The notes under the pieces were generated by a model that worked only from the letters and a program-made list of their open reading frames with translations, had not been told where the DNA came from and did not search any database. Of a stretch of 64,000 nucleotides of DNA, positions 16,829-23,707 are shown piece after piece. The stretch is taken from assembly GCF_001984155.1 (NCBI RefSeq), contig NZ_MTQO01000054.1, positions 744,001 to 808,000 on the forward strand, given 5' to 3'. Position numbers and translations under genes: made by a program. This stretch comes from Actinosynnema sp. ALI-1.44 (lineage in GTDB: Bacteria; Actinomycetota; Actinomycetes; Mycobacteriales; Pseudonocardiaceae). The number at the start of each line of letters is the position of its first letter. Positions within the stretch are counted from its first letter, which is position 1.

Positions 16829-17634
16829 CCCCCACACTGTCGGCGCGCACGGTCCGCAAGGTGACCGCGGACGAGCTCGCGACCTACCGCGAAGTCGTCC
16901 GGAGTGGACTCGACGGCGGCGACGGCAAGGCGTCCCCGCTGCACGCGTTCGTGCTCGCCTCGCCCGTGATCGACGAGTCGGTCGGCATGATCGGCGCGGC
17001 CACGGCGGACGGGTCCCCGCTCGGCCGCGTGCACCTGTCGCAGGAGATCCACGTGCGGCGCGCGATCAGGGCGGACGAGCCGGTCACCGTGGCGCTCGAC
17101 GTCGTCGGCACCCGCAAGAGCCTCAAAGGCGTCCAGGTGGCGATGAAGGTGGCGCTGCTGGGCGAGGACGGCGAGCAGTTCGCGGAGCTGATCACCGGCG
17201 CGATGCTCGTCGGCGCGGTCACCCCGGACACGTTCGGCCAGCTCCCGCCGCACCCGGGCAAGGGCAGCACCGCCGAGCCGACCGTTGTCACACGGGCGAT
17301 CGCGCGCGGGACCGTGACCAAGTACGCCCACGCGTCCGGCGATCTCAACCCGATTCACTTGGACGACACCGCGGCTGTCCAAGCGGGTTTCGAGAACGGC
17401 GTGATCGCACATGGGATGAGCGTGCTCGCGGTCGTGACCGAGGAGGTCATCGACCGCTACGCGGGCGGCGACGCCGACCGGGTCAAGAGCATCGGCGCAC
17501 GGTTCTCCTCGGCCGTCTCACCCGACACCCCGCTGGAGATCGTGTTGCAGGAAGACCAGAACTTCGTGCGGTTCTCGTGCAAGACGCCGACCGGTCCCGC
17601 TCTCAAAAGCGGCTGGGTCGAGTTGGGGGAGTGA
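16825..17634 (+). CDS. MaoC-like dehydratase with two hotdog domains
   Basis: 269 aa, overlapping the ketosynthase gene by ATGA. The N-terminal half (about 1-145) matches the FAS1/HadA-like hotdog region. The C-terminal half carries the hydratase-2 signature YAHASGDLNPIHLD near 171-184, including the catalytic Asp and His, then FENGVIAHGM. It would dehydrate 3-hydroxyacyl-ACP to the 2-enoyl form. With the KAS and ketoreductase genes and no enoyl reductase nearby, chains could stay unsaturated. The stop overlaps the start of the next gene by one base. Confidence 0.88.
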   Translation: MTPTLSARTVRKVTADELATYREVVRSGLDGGDGKASPLHAFVLASPVIDESVGMIGAATADGSPLGRVHLSQEIHVRRAIRADEPVTVALDVVGTRKSLKGVQVAMKVALLGEDGEQFAELITGAMLVGAVTPDTFGQLPPHPGKGSTAEPTVVTRAIARGTVTKYAHASGDLNPIHLDDTAAVQAGFENGVIAHGMSVLAVVTEEVIDRYAGGDADRVKSIGARFSSAVSPDTPLEIVLQEDQNFVRFSCKTPTGPALKSGWVELGE

Positions 17635-19106
17635 TGAGTACCTTCCGACAGCGGTTCCTCGACCAGGTCAGCCGCAGGCCCGGTGCGCCCGCGCTGGTCT
17701 GGCACGGCGAGGTCACCACGTACGGCGACCTCTACGAACTCGCCGACAAGGCACGCACCCGGCTGGAGTGGTCGAACCTCCAGCCGGGCGACCCGATCGG
17801 CCTGCTGGTCAAGAAGTCCCCGCAGGCGGTCGCGCTCGTGCTCGGTGCCTTGCTGAGCGGACGCCGCTTCTTGCTGCCGTCGCCCGCCCTCGCCAACTCG
17901 GCGCTGACCAGTCTGTTCGCGCAGGCAAGCTGCCAAGCCGTCTTCGCGCCGGAAGGCGAGCCGGAGTTCACGCCGGACCCGTCGATCGCACCGGAGCCCG
18001 TCGAAGCGTCCGATCTGGACGATGTGCGGTTCATGCTGACCACGTCCGGCTCGACCGGCCTGCCGAAGATCGTGCCGTTGCCGCAGCGGGGCATCGACCG
18101 GTTCGTCGAGTGGGCCGGTGCCGAGTTCGACATCCGGCCGGGCCGGACCGTGCTGAACTACGCGCCGCTGAACTTCGACCTGTGCCTGCTGGATGTCTGG
18201 ACCACGCTGGCGCACGGCGGCCAGGTCGTGCTCGTCGATCCCGACTACGCGGCCAACGGCCGTCATCTGCTGGACGCGCTGGTGCGGCACGAGGTCAACG
18301 TCATCCAGGCTGTGCCGATGTTCTTCGGCCTGTTGCTGGACGTCGTGCAGCCCGCGGTGGACCGGTTGGAGCACGTGGACCGCGTGATGTTCACCGGTGA
18401 CGCCATCCCGGACCGCACGCTCGCCGAGCTGCCGAAACTGTTCCCGAACGCCGCACTGCACAACATCTACGGCTGCACGGAGACCAACGACAGCTTCGTC
18501 CACCACCTCGGCAGCGGCGACACAGCCGCGACCCCGCCGGTGTCGATCGGCAGTCCGCTGCCCGGTGTGCACTCGCTGGTCATGACCGCCGAAGGGGCCG
18601 TCCTCGAAGGACCGGGAACAGGCGAACTCTACGTGAGCACACCGTTCCAGGCGGCCGGGTACCTCGACCGCGCCCGGCACACGGACAAGTTCGTGCCGCA
18701 CCCGACGGGAGCCGACGAGCGGCCGTGGTTCCGCTCGGGCGACCTGGTCAGGCGCGCCGAGGACGGCCGAGTCTTCCTGATCGGCCGCAGCGACTTCCAG
18801 GTCAAGGTGCGGGGTGTCGCGATCAACACCGCCGAGGTCGAGCACGTCCTGCTCGAACACCCCGCGGTGCTGGAGGCGGCGGTCGTCGCCGTGCCCGACC
18901 CGATCGCGGGCCGCAGGCTGGTGTCGGCCGTGCACCGGGCCGACGGCAGCAAGCTCAACAGCCTCGTACTGCGCCAGCACTGCGCACGACGACTTCCCCA
19001 AGCAGCGATCCCGTCGACCATGCACATCGTCGACACGCCGTTGCCGAAGACACCGACCGGCAAGGTCGACCGAAACGCATTCGGGAGCAAAGGAAGGACG
19101 CCATGA
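17634..19106 (+). CDS. Free-standing adenylation enzyme (amino-acid or acid AMP ligase)
   Basis: 490 aa from ATG 17634. ANL-superfamily cores are clear: TTSGSTGLPKIVPL near 137-150, YGCTETND near 279, FRSGDLV near 366, IGRSDFQVKVRG near 383, and PKTPTGKVDRNAF with the catalytic Lys near the C-terminus. The substrate-pocket segment NYAPLNFDLCLLDVW resembles the FDLS-type pocket of stand-alone prolyl- and D-alanyl-AMP ligases rather than fatty-acid ligases. The carrier protein gene overlaps its stop, so the enzyme probably loads that carrier. With the acyl-CoA-dehydrogenase-like gene at 21846 it recalls the proline-to-pyrrole trio. The actual substrate is uncertain. Confidence 0.88.
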   Translation: MSTFRQRFLDQVSRRPGAPALVWHGEVTTYGDLYELADKARTRLEWSNLQPGDPIGLLVKKSPQAVALVLGALLSGRRFLLPSPALANSALTSLFAQASCQAVFAPEGEPEFTPDPSIAPEPVEASDLDDVRFMLTTSGSTGLPKIVPLPQRGIDRFVEWAGAEFDIRPGRTVLNYAPLNFDLCLLDVWTTLAHGGQVVLVDPDYAANGRHLLDALVRHEVNVIQAVPMFFGLLLDVVQPAVDRLEHVDRVMFTGDAIPDRTLAELPKLFPNAALHNIYGCTETNDSFVHHLGSGDTAATPPVSIGSPLPGVHSLVMTAEGAVLEGPGTGELYVSTPFQAAGYLDRARHTDKFVPHPTGADERPWFRSGDLVRRAEDGRVFLIGRSDFQVKVRGVAINTAEVEHVLLEHPAVLEAAVVAVPDPIAGRRLVSAVHRADGSKLNSLVLRQHCARRLPQAAIPSTMHIVDTPLPKTPTGKVDRNAFGSKGRTP

Positions 19107-19363
19107 GCAACGCGGACGCCATCAAGAAGTTCGTCATCGACGAGTTCCTGCCCGACGTGGCACCTGAGGACCTCGCGGTCGAGTACGACCTGCTGGCCGA
19201 CGGCGTGATCGACAGCCTCGGCCTGCTCAAGCTGATCGCGTGGGTGGAGGACCACTTCGCGCTGTCGGTGCACGACACCGACCTCGACCCGAACAACTTC
19301 CGCAGCGTGCAGGCGATCGACGAGTTCATCGACGCCGCGCGCAGCCAGGTCGCGGGGAGCTGA
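19103..19363 (+). CDS. Peptidyl/acyl carrier protein
   Basis: 86 aa, starting ATG 19103 inside the previous stop (ATGA). Ser38 in DGVIDSLGLLKL is the phosphopantetheine site. It is acidic and helical, like the D-alanyl/prolyl carrier proteins that partner stand-alone adenylation enzymes. It differs clearly from the ACP at 9736, which suggests two separate carrier lines: one for the adenylated unit and one for chain extension. The TrpD homologue starts seven bases later. Confidence 0.92.
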   Translation: MSNADAIKKFVIDEFLPDVAPEDLAVEYDLLADGVIDSLGLLKLIAWVEDHFALSVHDTDLDPNNFRSVQAIDEFIDAARSQVAGS

Positions 19364-19369
19364 ACTCCG

Positions 19370-20422
19370 GTGCATCCCGCGATCATCTCCCTTCTCGACC
19401 ACCGCACCGGCATCGACCGGGACACCTGGCGGTCGCTGTGGGACCAGCTGGGCGCGGGCGACCTCGACCGAGGTGAGTCCGTCGCCCTGCTGGCCTCGCT
19501 GGCCACCCGGCTGCCCGACCACGACTCGCTGCGCAACCTGCTGGCGTCGCTCAACGAGCGGCGCGAACCGGTCACCGCGAACTGGCCGGGAACGGTCAAC
19601 ATCGTCGGAACGGGCGGCGGCCCGAGGACGTTCAACATCTCCACCGCGTCGGCGTTCGTCGCGGCCGCGTTGGGTGTGAAGGTCGTCAAGACCGGTTCGC
19701 GCGCCTACACCAGCAGCGTCGGCTCGATCGACCTGCTCGAGCGGCTCGGCGTCGGCCTGACCCGTTCGTACCGGCACACCGAGGACACACTGGACAAGTA
19801 CGGCATCGCGTTCGCCGGGCCGTTCGTGTACCCGACCGAGCTGTTGCGGATGGCACGGCTGATCATGCCGATGAGCCTCAAGCCGTTCGGCCGGTTCGTC
19901 AACGCCCTCGGCCCGTTCCTGGCGGCGTTGCCGGTCACCGCGCAGGTCACGGGAGTGTCGGTGCACGCGCCGCAGCCGGAACTGCGCAGGCTGGCCGCGG
20001 GCATCAAGGACCGCAAGGTCTGGCTGTGCATGAACGACTCCGGCGCGGACGAGCTGCTCGGCTTCGCCGACAACGTGATCTACACCAACGACGAAACCAG
20101 CATGATCAGGCTGTGGGCCGGCCGGTTCACCTCGGACAAGGGCACGTTCGAGGACCTGGCTCCCGCACGGGACCTCGACCAGGTCGCCGACCACTTCCTC
20201 GAGGTGGTCTCCGGTGCGGCAGGCGAAGTCGTCACCGAGACGATCAGCCTCAACGCCGCGGCGCTCGCGGTCGCGACGGGCCACATCGAGGACTGGACGG
20301 TTGCTTTCGAGGCCGCGCGGGACGCGGTCGTCACCGGTGCCGCACGCTCCCTTGTGGACGCGATGCGGACGCCGCACGAGCGCAAGCTCACCCTCGTACG
20401 CAAGGCGGTATCCAATGGCTGA
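19370..20422 (+). CDS. Divergent anthranilate phosphoribosyltransferase homologue (TrpD-like)
   Basis: 350 aa from GTG 19370 behind GGGGAG. Family blocks are plain: NIVGTGGGPRTFNISTASAF near 77-96, GVKVVKTGSRAYTSSVGS near 102-119, and DLLERLGV. They depart from canonical TrpD where the PRPP and anthranilate sites lie: GTGGD is GTGGG, KHGNR is KTGSR, SSxGSAD is SSVGSID, and the LGPLLNP block reads NALGPFLAA. TrpD transfers the ribosyl phosphate of PRPP to the amino group of anthranilate. The changes suggest a relaxed or different amine acceptor (inference). It overlaps the TrpA homologue by eight bases and lies in the adenylation/carrier operon, so it is not the housekeeping copy. Confidence 0.85.
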   Translation: MHPAIISLLDHRTGIDRDTWRSLWDQLGAGDLDRGESVALLASLATRLPDHDSLRNLLASLNERREPVTANWPGTVNIVGTGGGPRTFNISTASAFVAAALGVKVVKTGSRAYTSSVGSIDLLERLGVGLTRSYRHTEDTLDKYGIAFAGPFVYPTELLRMARLIMPMSLKPFGRFVNALGPFLAALPVTAQVTGVSVHAPQPELRRLAAGIKDRKVWLCMNDSGADELLGFADNVIYTNDETSMIRLWAGRFTSDKGTFEDLAPARDLDQVADHFLEVVSGAAGEVVTETISLNAAALAVATGHIEDWTVAFEAARDAVVTGAARSLVDAMRTPHERKLTLVRKAVSNG

Positions 20423-21386
20423 GTTCTTCGACCAGACAGCCGACGGCGAGCCGGGACTGGCGTTGTTCCTCAACGCGGGCGACCCGCCGCTGGACGTACT
20501 GGCGGACCTGGTCTTCATGCTCGACGACGCCGGAGTGGACTGTCTGGAGCTGGCCGTGCCGTTCCCCGGCTCGGTCACCGACGGCCCGGTGATCCGGCGG
20601 TCGCACGAGCGGGCGCTGGCGCTCGGCGTCGGCCTGGACGAAGTACTCACCTTCATCTCACACGTCCGGCCGAAGCTGCACCGGCTGCGGATCGCGTTGC
20701 TCGCCGACTGGAGCTACTCGATCAAGCGCAGGCCGATGGCCGAGGTCGTCGGCGACATCGCCGAAGCGGGCGCGGACGGCCTGCTGCTGCACGCCGTCCC
20801 GCCGCGGGTGCGACCGGGCTACTACCAGGCAACCAGGGACGCGGGCCTGCCGGTCGTCGCCACGTGCTACCACAAGGTCTCCACCCAGCAGGTGATGACC
20901 GAGGCGGTCGACAACGCCTCGGCCTACCTGTACCTGGTCGCCCAGTACGGCCGAAGCGGCACCGCTCCGGCCGAAGGGTACGCCGACCTGGCGGGAACGA
21001 TCGCGGAGTTGCGGTTGGACATGAGCGGTCACGACCGGGGGGTCGCCAGCGGTCTCGACGGCCCAGCTTCCCGCTGGGCGCACGGGAGAAAGACCCAAGT
21101 ACACCCGGTACGAGGGTCTTTCTCCCGCACACCAAGCGAAAACCTGCATCCGCCGAATACCGCCGACGATCCCCCGGTCGCAACCGCCGGTGTACCGATC
21201 GCCGTCGGGTTCGGAGTCAAGACGCGGGCAGACGTGTCGACCGTGCACGCCCTCGGGGCGGACGCGGTGATCGTCGGCTCCGCGGGAGTGGCGCGGGTCG
21301 AAGAAGCCCTCGCGTACAACCGGGACGTCGTCAAGGAGTTCGCCGACTTCGTCCGGTCGGTCCACCCCGCCCACACCCTCGCCTAG
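20415..21386 (+). CDS. Tryptophan synthase alpha-chain homologue (TrpA-like) with an in-frame palindromic insert
   Basis: 323 aa from ATG 20415. TrpA normally cleaves indole-3-glycerol phosphate to indole and glyceraldehyde phosphate. The catalytic pair is kept: Glu45 in CLELAVPF and Asp56 in SVTDGPVI. The barrel end IAVGFGVKTRADV and the phosphate loop VIVGSAGV are also present. Residues about 204-258 do not belong to the family; they are encoded by a 165-base imperfect palindrome, and removing them leaves 268 aa, the usual TrpA length. The insert falls between TIAELR and VPIAVGFG, before the strand that precedes the phosphate loop. No trpB is adjacent, so a free-standing indole-releasing lyase like maize BX1 is one possibility. 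Whether the insert is tolerated is unknown. Confidence 0.85.
   Translation: MAEFFDQTADGEPGLALFLNAGDPPLDVLADLVFMLDDAGVDCLELAVPFPGSVTDGPVIRRSHERALALGVGLDEVLTFISHVRPKLHRLRIALLADWSYSIKRRPMAEVVGDIAEAGADGLLLHAVPPRVRPGYYQATRDAGLPVVATCYHKVSTQQVMTEAVDNASAYLYLVAQYGRSGTAPAEGYADLAGTIAELRLDMSGHDRGVASGLDGPASRWAHGRKTQVHPVRGSFSRTPSENLHPPNTADDPPVATAGVPIAVGFGVKTRADVSTVHALGADAVIVGSAGVARVEEALAYNRDVVKEFADFVRSVHPAHTLA
21024..21188. repeat. 165-base imperfect palindromic element inserted in the trpA-like gene
   Basis: The innermost arms are perfect: CGGGAGAAAGACCC (21083-21096) and GGGTCTTTCTCCCG (21114-21127) around a 17-base loop. The similarity extends outward with mismatches to AGCGGTCACGACCGGGGG at 21024 and CCCCCGGTCGCAACCGCC ending at 21188, so each arm is about 75 bases. 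The length is a multiple of three and the frame stays open, adding about 55 residues to the protein. The arms differ by scattered substitutions, as expected for an old multicopy element. It resembles in behaviour the Rickettsia palindromic elements found inside genes. Confidence 0.85.
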
Positions 21387-21402
21387 CACAAGGGAGTTGA
21401 CC

Positions 21403-21777
21403 ATGATCATTCGCAGCATCGACGACGTGAAGACCGTCGAATGGGGCAACGGGCTCTCACGCCGGTTCCTGCTCGAGGCCGACGGGATGGGCTACACGCT
21501 GACCGACACCCTCGTCCGCGCGGGCACGAAGTCGCACCTGGAGTACCGCAACCACCTCGAAGCCTGCTACTGCATCGCGGGTTCCGGCGAAGTGATCGAC
21601 ACCGAGGGCAACTCCCACCCGATTACGCCCGGTGTGATGTACGCGCTGGACAAGCACGACCCGCACTGGCTGGTCGCCAGCCCGCACGAGGACCTGCGCC
21701 TGGTCTGCATGTTCACCCCGGCGCTGCGGGGCGAAGAAGCCCACAACCTCGACACCGACGAGTTCTCCGAGTACTGA
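21403..21777 (+). CDS. Ectoine-synthase-like cupin (EctC homologue)
   Basis: 124 aa from ATG 21403, six bases after AGGGAG. The sequence follows EctC nearly throughout: MIIRSIDDVK, GMGYTLTDT, EYRNHLEACYCI, the HPITPGVMYALDKHDPHWL block, and LRLVCMFTPAL. Residues matching EctC iron/substrate positions are kept (Tyr48, Glu53, Tyr80, His88). EctC removes water from N-acetyl-diaminobutyrate to close a ring. No ectA, ectB or ectD is nearby and the gene sits among trp homologues. It probably therefore performs a related cyclodehydration on another substrate (inference). It begins 16 bases after the TrpA-like stop. Confidence 0.88.
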   Translation: MIIRSIDDVKTVEWGNGLSRRFLLEADGMGYTLTDTLVRAGTKSHLEYRNHLEACYCIAGSGEVIDTEGNSHPITPGVMYALDKHDPHWLVASPHEDLRLVCMFTPALRGEEAHNLDTDEFSEY

Positions 21778-21780
21778 GAG

Positions 21781-21834
21781 CCTCGTGAGTGGTCAGTCCG
21801 GCTTCGGTTCTGACCGGACTGACCACTCACGAGG
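21781..21834. terminator. 21-bp perfect hairpin inside the operon
   Basis: CCTCGTGAGTGGTCAGTCCGG (21781-21801; 21 bases, here given as its ends CCTCGTGAG...CAGTCCGG) is exactly mirrored at 21814-21834. The loop is 12 bases. It starts three bases after the EctC-like stop, and its right arm runs straight into the GAGGAGGAGG of the next gene. It may end the upstream transcript, reduce read-through, or protect mRNA. Confidence 0.75.
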
Positions 21835-21845
21835 AGGAGGCAGTG

Positions 21846-22988
21846 ATGATCGACTGGACCGAGGACCAGGTCGAGCTGCGAGAGGGACTGGCCGCGTGGC
21901 ACGAGGCCTTCTCCGCCGACCACGTCGAGAACGACGACGCCGCCGCGTTCTCGTGGCAGAAGTGGAAACTGGTCGGCGAGTCGGGCATCCTCAGCCTGCC
22001 GTTCGACGAGCGGTGGGGCGGGCTCGGGCTGGACCTGCCGACCACTATGTACGTCATGGAGGGGCTCGGCGAGGGGTGCCGTGACGGCGGGCTGATCTTC
22101 TCCATCACCACGACCATCTGCAGCGTCGGCGTTCCCGTCGAGAAGTTCGGTTCGCCCGCGCTGAAGGACAAGTACCTGCCGGGGATCATCTCGGGCGACA
22201 GGATCGGCGCGCACGCGATCACCGAACCCGCGGGCGGGTCGGACGCGCTGCGGATGCGCACCAGGGCCGAACGCGACGGCGACGAGTTCGTCCTCAACGG
22301 CAGCAAGACGTTCGTGAGTAACGGACCGATCGCCGACGTGTTCATGGTGTACGCCAAGACCCGCCCGGAGGGCGGGCCGCTGGGCGTCACGGCGTTCCTC
22401 GTCGAGAGGGACACACCCGGCTTCGAGGTCGGCAACCCGATCAAGAAGATGGGCCTGCGCACGTCACCGCTGTCCGAACTGTACTTCGACGACTGCCGGG
22501 TCCCCGCCACCCAGGTCTGCGGCCGGGTCGGCGGCGGGTTCATGGTGCTCGACCACGTGATGAAGCGCGAGATCCTGTACTCGTTCGTCACCAACGTCGG
22601 CGAGATGCAGCACAGGCTGGATCGTTGTGTGGAATACGCGCGTGAACGCCAGCAGTTCGGCAAGCCGATAGCGAGCTACCAGTCGATCGCCAACAAGATC
22701 GTCGACATGAAGATCAAGCTGGAGACCTCGCGCAAATGGCTCTACGACACGGCGCAGAAGCTCGTCCGAGGTGAGAACGTGACCACCGACATGGCCATCG
22801 CGAAGCTGCTGACCAGTCAGGCCAATGTGGACACGAGTCTCGCCGCGGTGCAGATCTTCGGCGGCAACGGCTACATGGCCGAGTACGGCCTGGAGAAGGA
22901 CGTGCGCAACGCCGTCGCGGGCACGATCTACTCGGGCACCAACGAGATCCAGTACAACCGCATCGCATCCATGCTGGGGCTGACATGA
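21846..22988 (+). CDS. Acyl-CoA-dehydrogenase-like flavoenzyme
   Basis: 380 aa from ATG 21846. Acyl-CoA dehydrogenase signatures include GAHAITEPAGGSDALRM, NGSKTFVSNG, ERQQFGKPI and QIFGGNGYMAEY. The motif that holds the catalytic Glu in medium-chain enzymes reads YSGTNEIQ, without that Glu. A Glu in KREILYSF near residue 242 sits where isovaleryl-CoA and prolyl-carrier dehydrogenases place theirs. Together with the adenylation enzyme and carrier protein upstream, this matches the gene trio that oxidises carrier-bound proline to pyrrole. It could instead desaturate an acyl chain. The TrpF-like gene overlaps its stop. Confidence 0.88.
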   Translation: MIDWTEDQVELREGLAAWHEAFSADHVENDDAAAFSWQKWKLVGESGILSLPFDERWGGLGLDLPTTMYVMEGLGEGCRDGGLIFSITTTICSVGVPVEKFGSPALKDKYLPGIISGDRIGAHAITEPAGGSDALRMRTRAERDGDEFVLNGSKTFVSNGPIADVFMVYAKTRPEGGPLGVTAFLVERDTPGFEVGNPIKKMGLRTSPLSELYFDDCRVPATQVCGRVGGGFMVLDHVMKREILYSFVTNVGEMQHRLDRCVEYARERQQFGKPIASYQSIANKIVDMKIKLETSRKWLYDTAQKLVRGENVTTDMAIAKLLTSQANVDTSLAAVQIFGGNGYMAEYGLEKDVRNAVAGTIYSGTNEIQYNRIASMLGLT

Positions 22989-23707
22989 GATCCGGGTTCA
23001 AGCGGCACAAGGACGATCGCAGACTGCTGAAGGTGTGCGGCGCCACGACGAAGGCGGACGTCGAGTTGCTCGCGGGCGCGGGCGCCGACCTGGTCGGGCT
23101 GTGGCACGGGGTCGCCGACGGGCCCGCGGAGGTCTCCGTCGACGAAGTCACCACATTAGCCGAGGCGGCCAGGGCCACTGGTCGCCTGGAACCGACGCTC
23201 GTCACCTTCCTGTCCGATGTGGAGACGTTGCGGCAGATCATCGACCGGACCGGCATCTCGTGGATCCAGCTGCACGCCTACCAGATGCCGGGGATGATCG
23301 CCGCGCTGCGCCAGTCCGTCTCGACGGACCTGACGATCGTGAAGGTGCTGCACCTGAAGAACGGCAAATGCCTGGAACGCCCGCTGATCAAGGCGTACGA
23401 GCGCGCGGGCGTCGACGTGTTCCTGCTCGACGTGGTGACCGCGAGCGGTCAGATCGGCAGCACAGGTCAACGGTTGCAGGCCAGTGACGTCGCCGACGTC
23501 GTGCCGACGTTCAGCAAGCCGTTCCTGCTCGCGGGCGGGATCTCGGCGCACAACAGCGCGGACTACGAGACCGTCGTGCAACACCCGCAGTTCCACGGGA
23601 TCGACGTGGACACGGGCGCCCGGAACCACACGGGCGGCTTCGAGCGCAAGAACATCACCGACATCAGCCGCGGTTGGCGCACCGCCAGGTACGTGGAGGT
23701 CGCATGA
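22985..23707 (+). CDS. Divergent phosphoribosylanthranilate isomerase homologue (TrpF-like)
   Basis: 240 aa, ATG 22985 overlapping the previous stop. TrpF landmarks are visible: LKVCGATTKADVELL near 16-30 with the catalytic Cys, WIQLHAYQ near 97, VFLLDVVTASGQIGSTGQ with the catalytic Asp, LLAGGISAHN, and IDVDTGARN...GGFERKNI for the phosphate site. TrpF performs the Amadori rearrangement of phosphoribosylanthranilate. Differences such as GLWHGV in place of the usual FxF block and the TGAR motif for SSGVE suggest a changed substrate. The TrpC-like gene overlaps by four bases. Confidence 0.85.
   Translation: MRSGFKRHKDDRRLLKVCGATTKADVELLAGAGADLVGLWHGVADGPAEVSVDEVTTLAEAARATGRLEPTLVTFLSDVETLRQIIDRTGISWIQLHAYQMPGMIAALRQSVSTDLTIVKVLHLKNGKCLERPLIKAYERAGVDVFLLDVVTASGQIGSTGQRLQASDVADVVPTFSKPFLLAGGISAHNSADYETVVQHPQFHGIDVDTGARNHTGGFERKNITDISRGWRTARYVEVA

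Noticed and set aside
21083-21127. Strong hairpin as a transcription terminator
   Set aside because: It lies within an open reading frame whose conserved C-terminal part follows, so it is better explained as an inserted repeat.
21403-21777. Ectoine biosynthesis operon
   Set aside because: Only the EctC-like gene is present; no ectA, ectB or ectD homologue is visible in the window.
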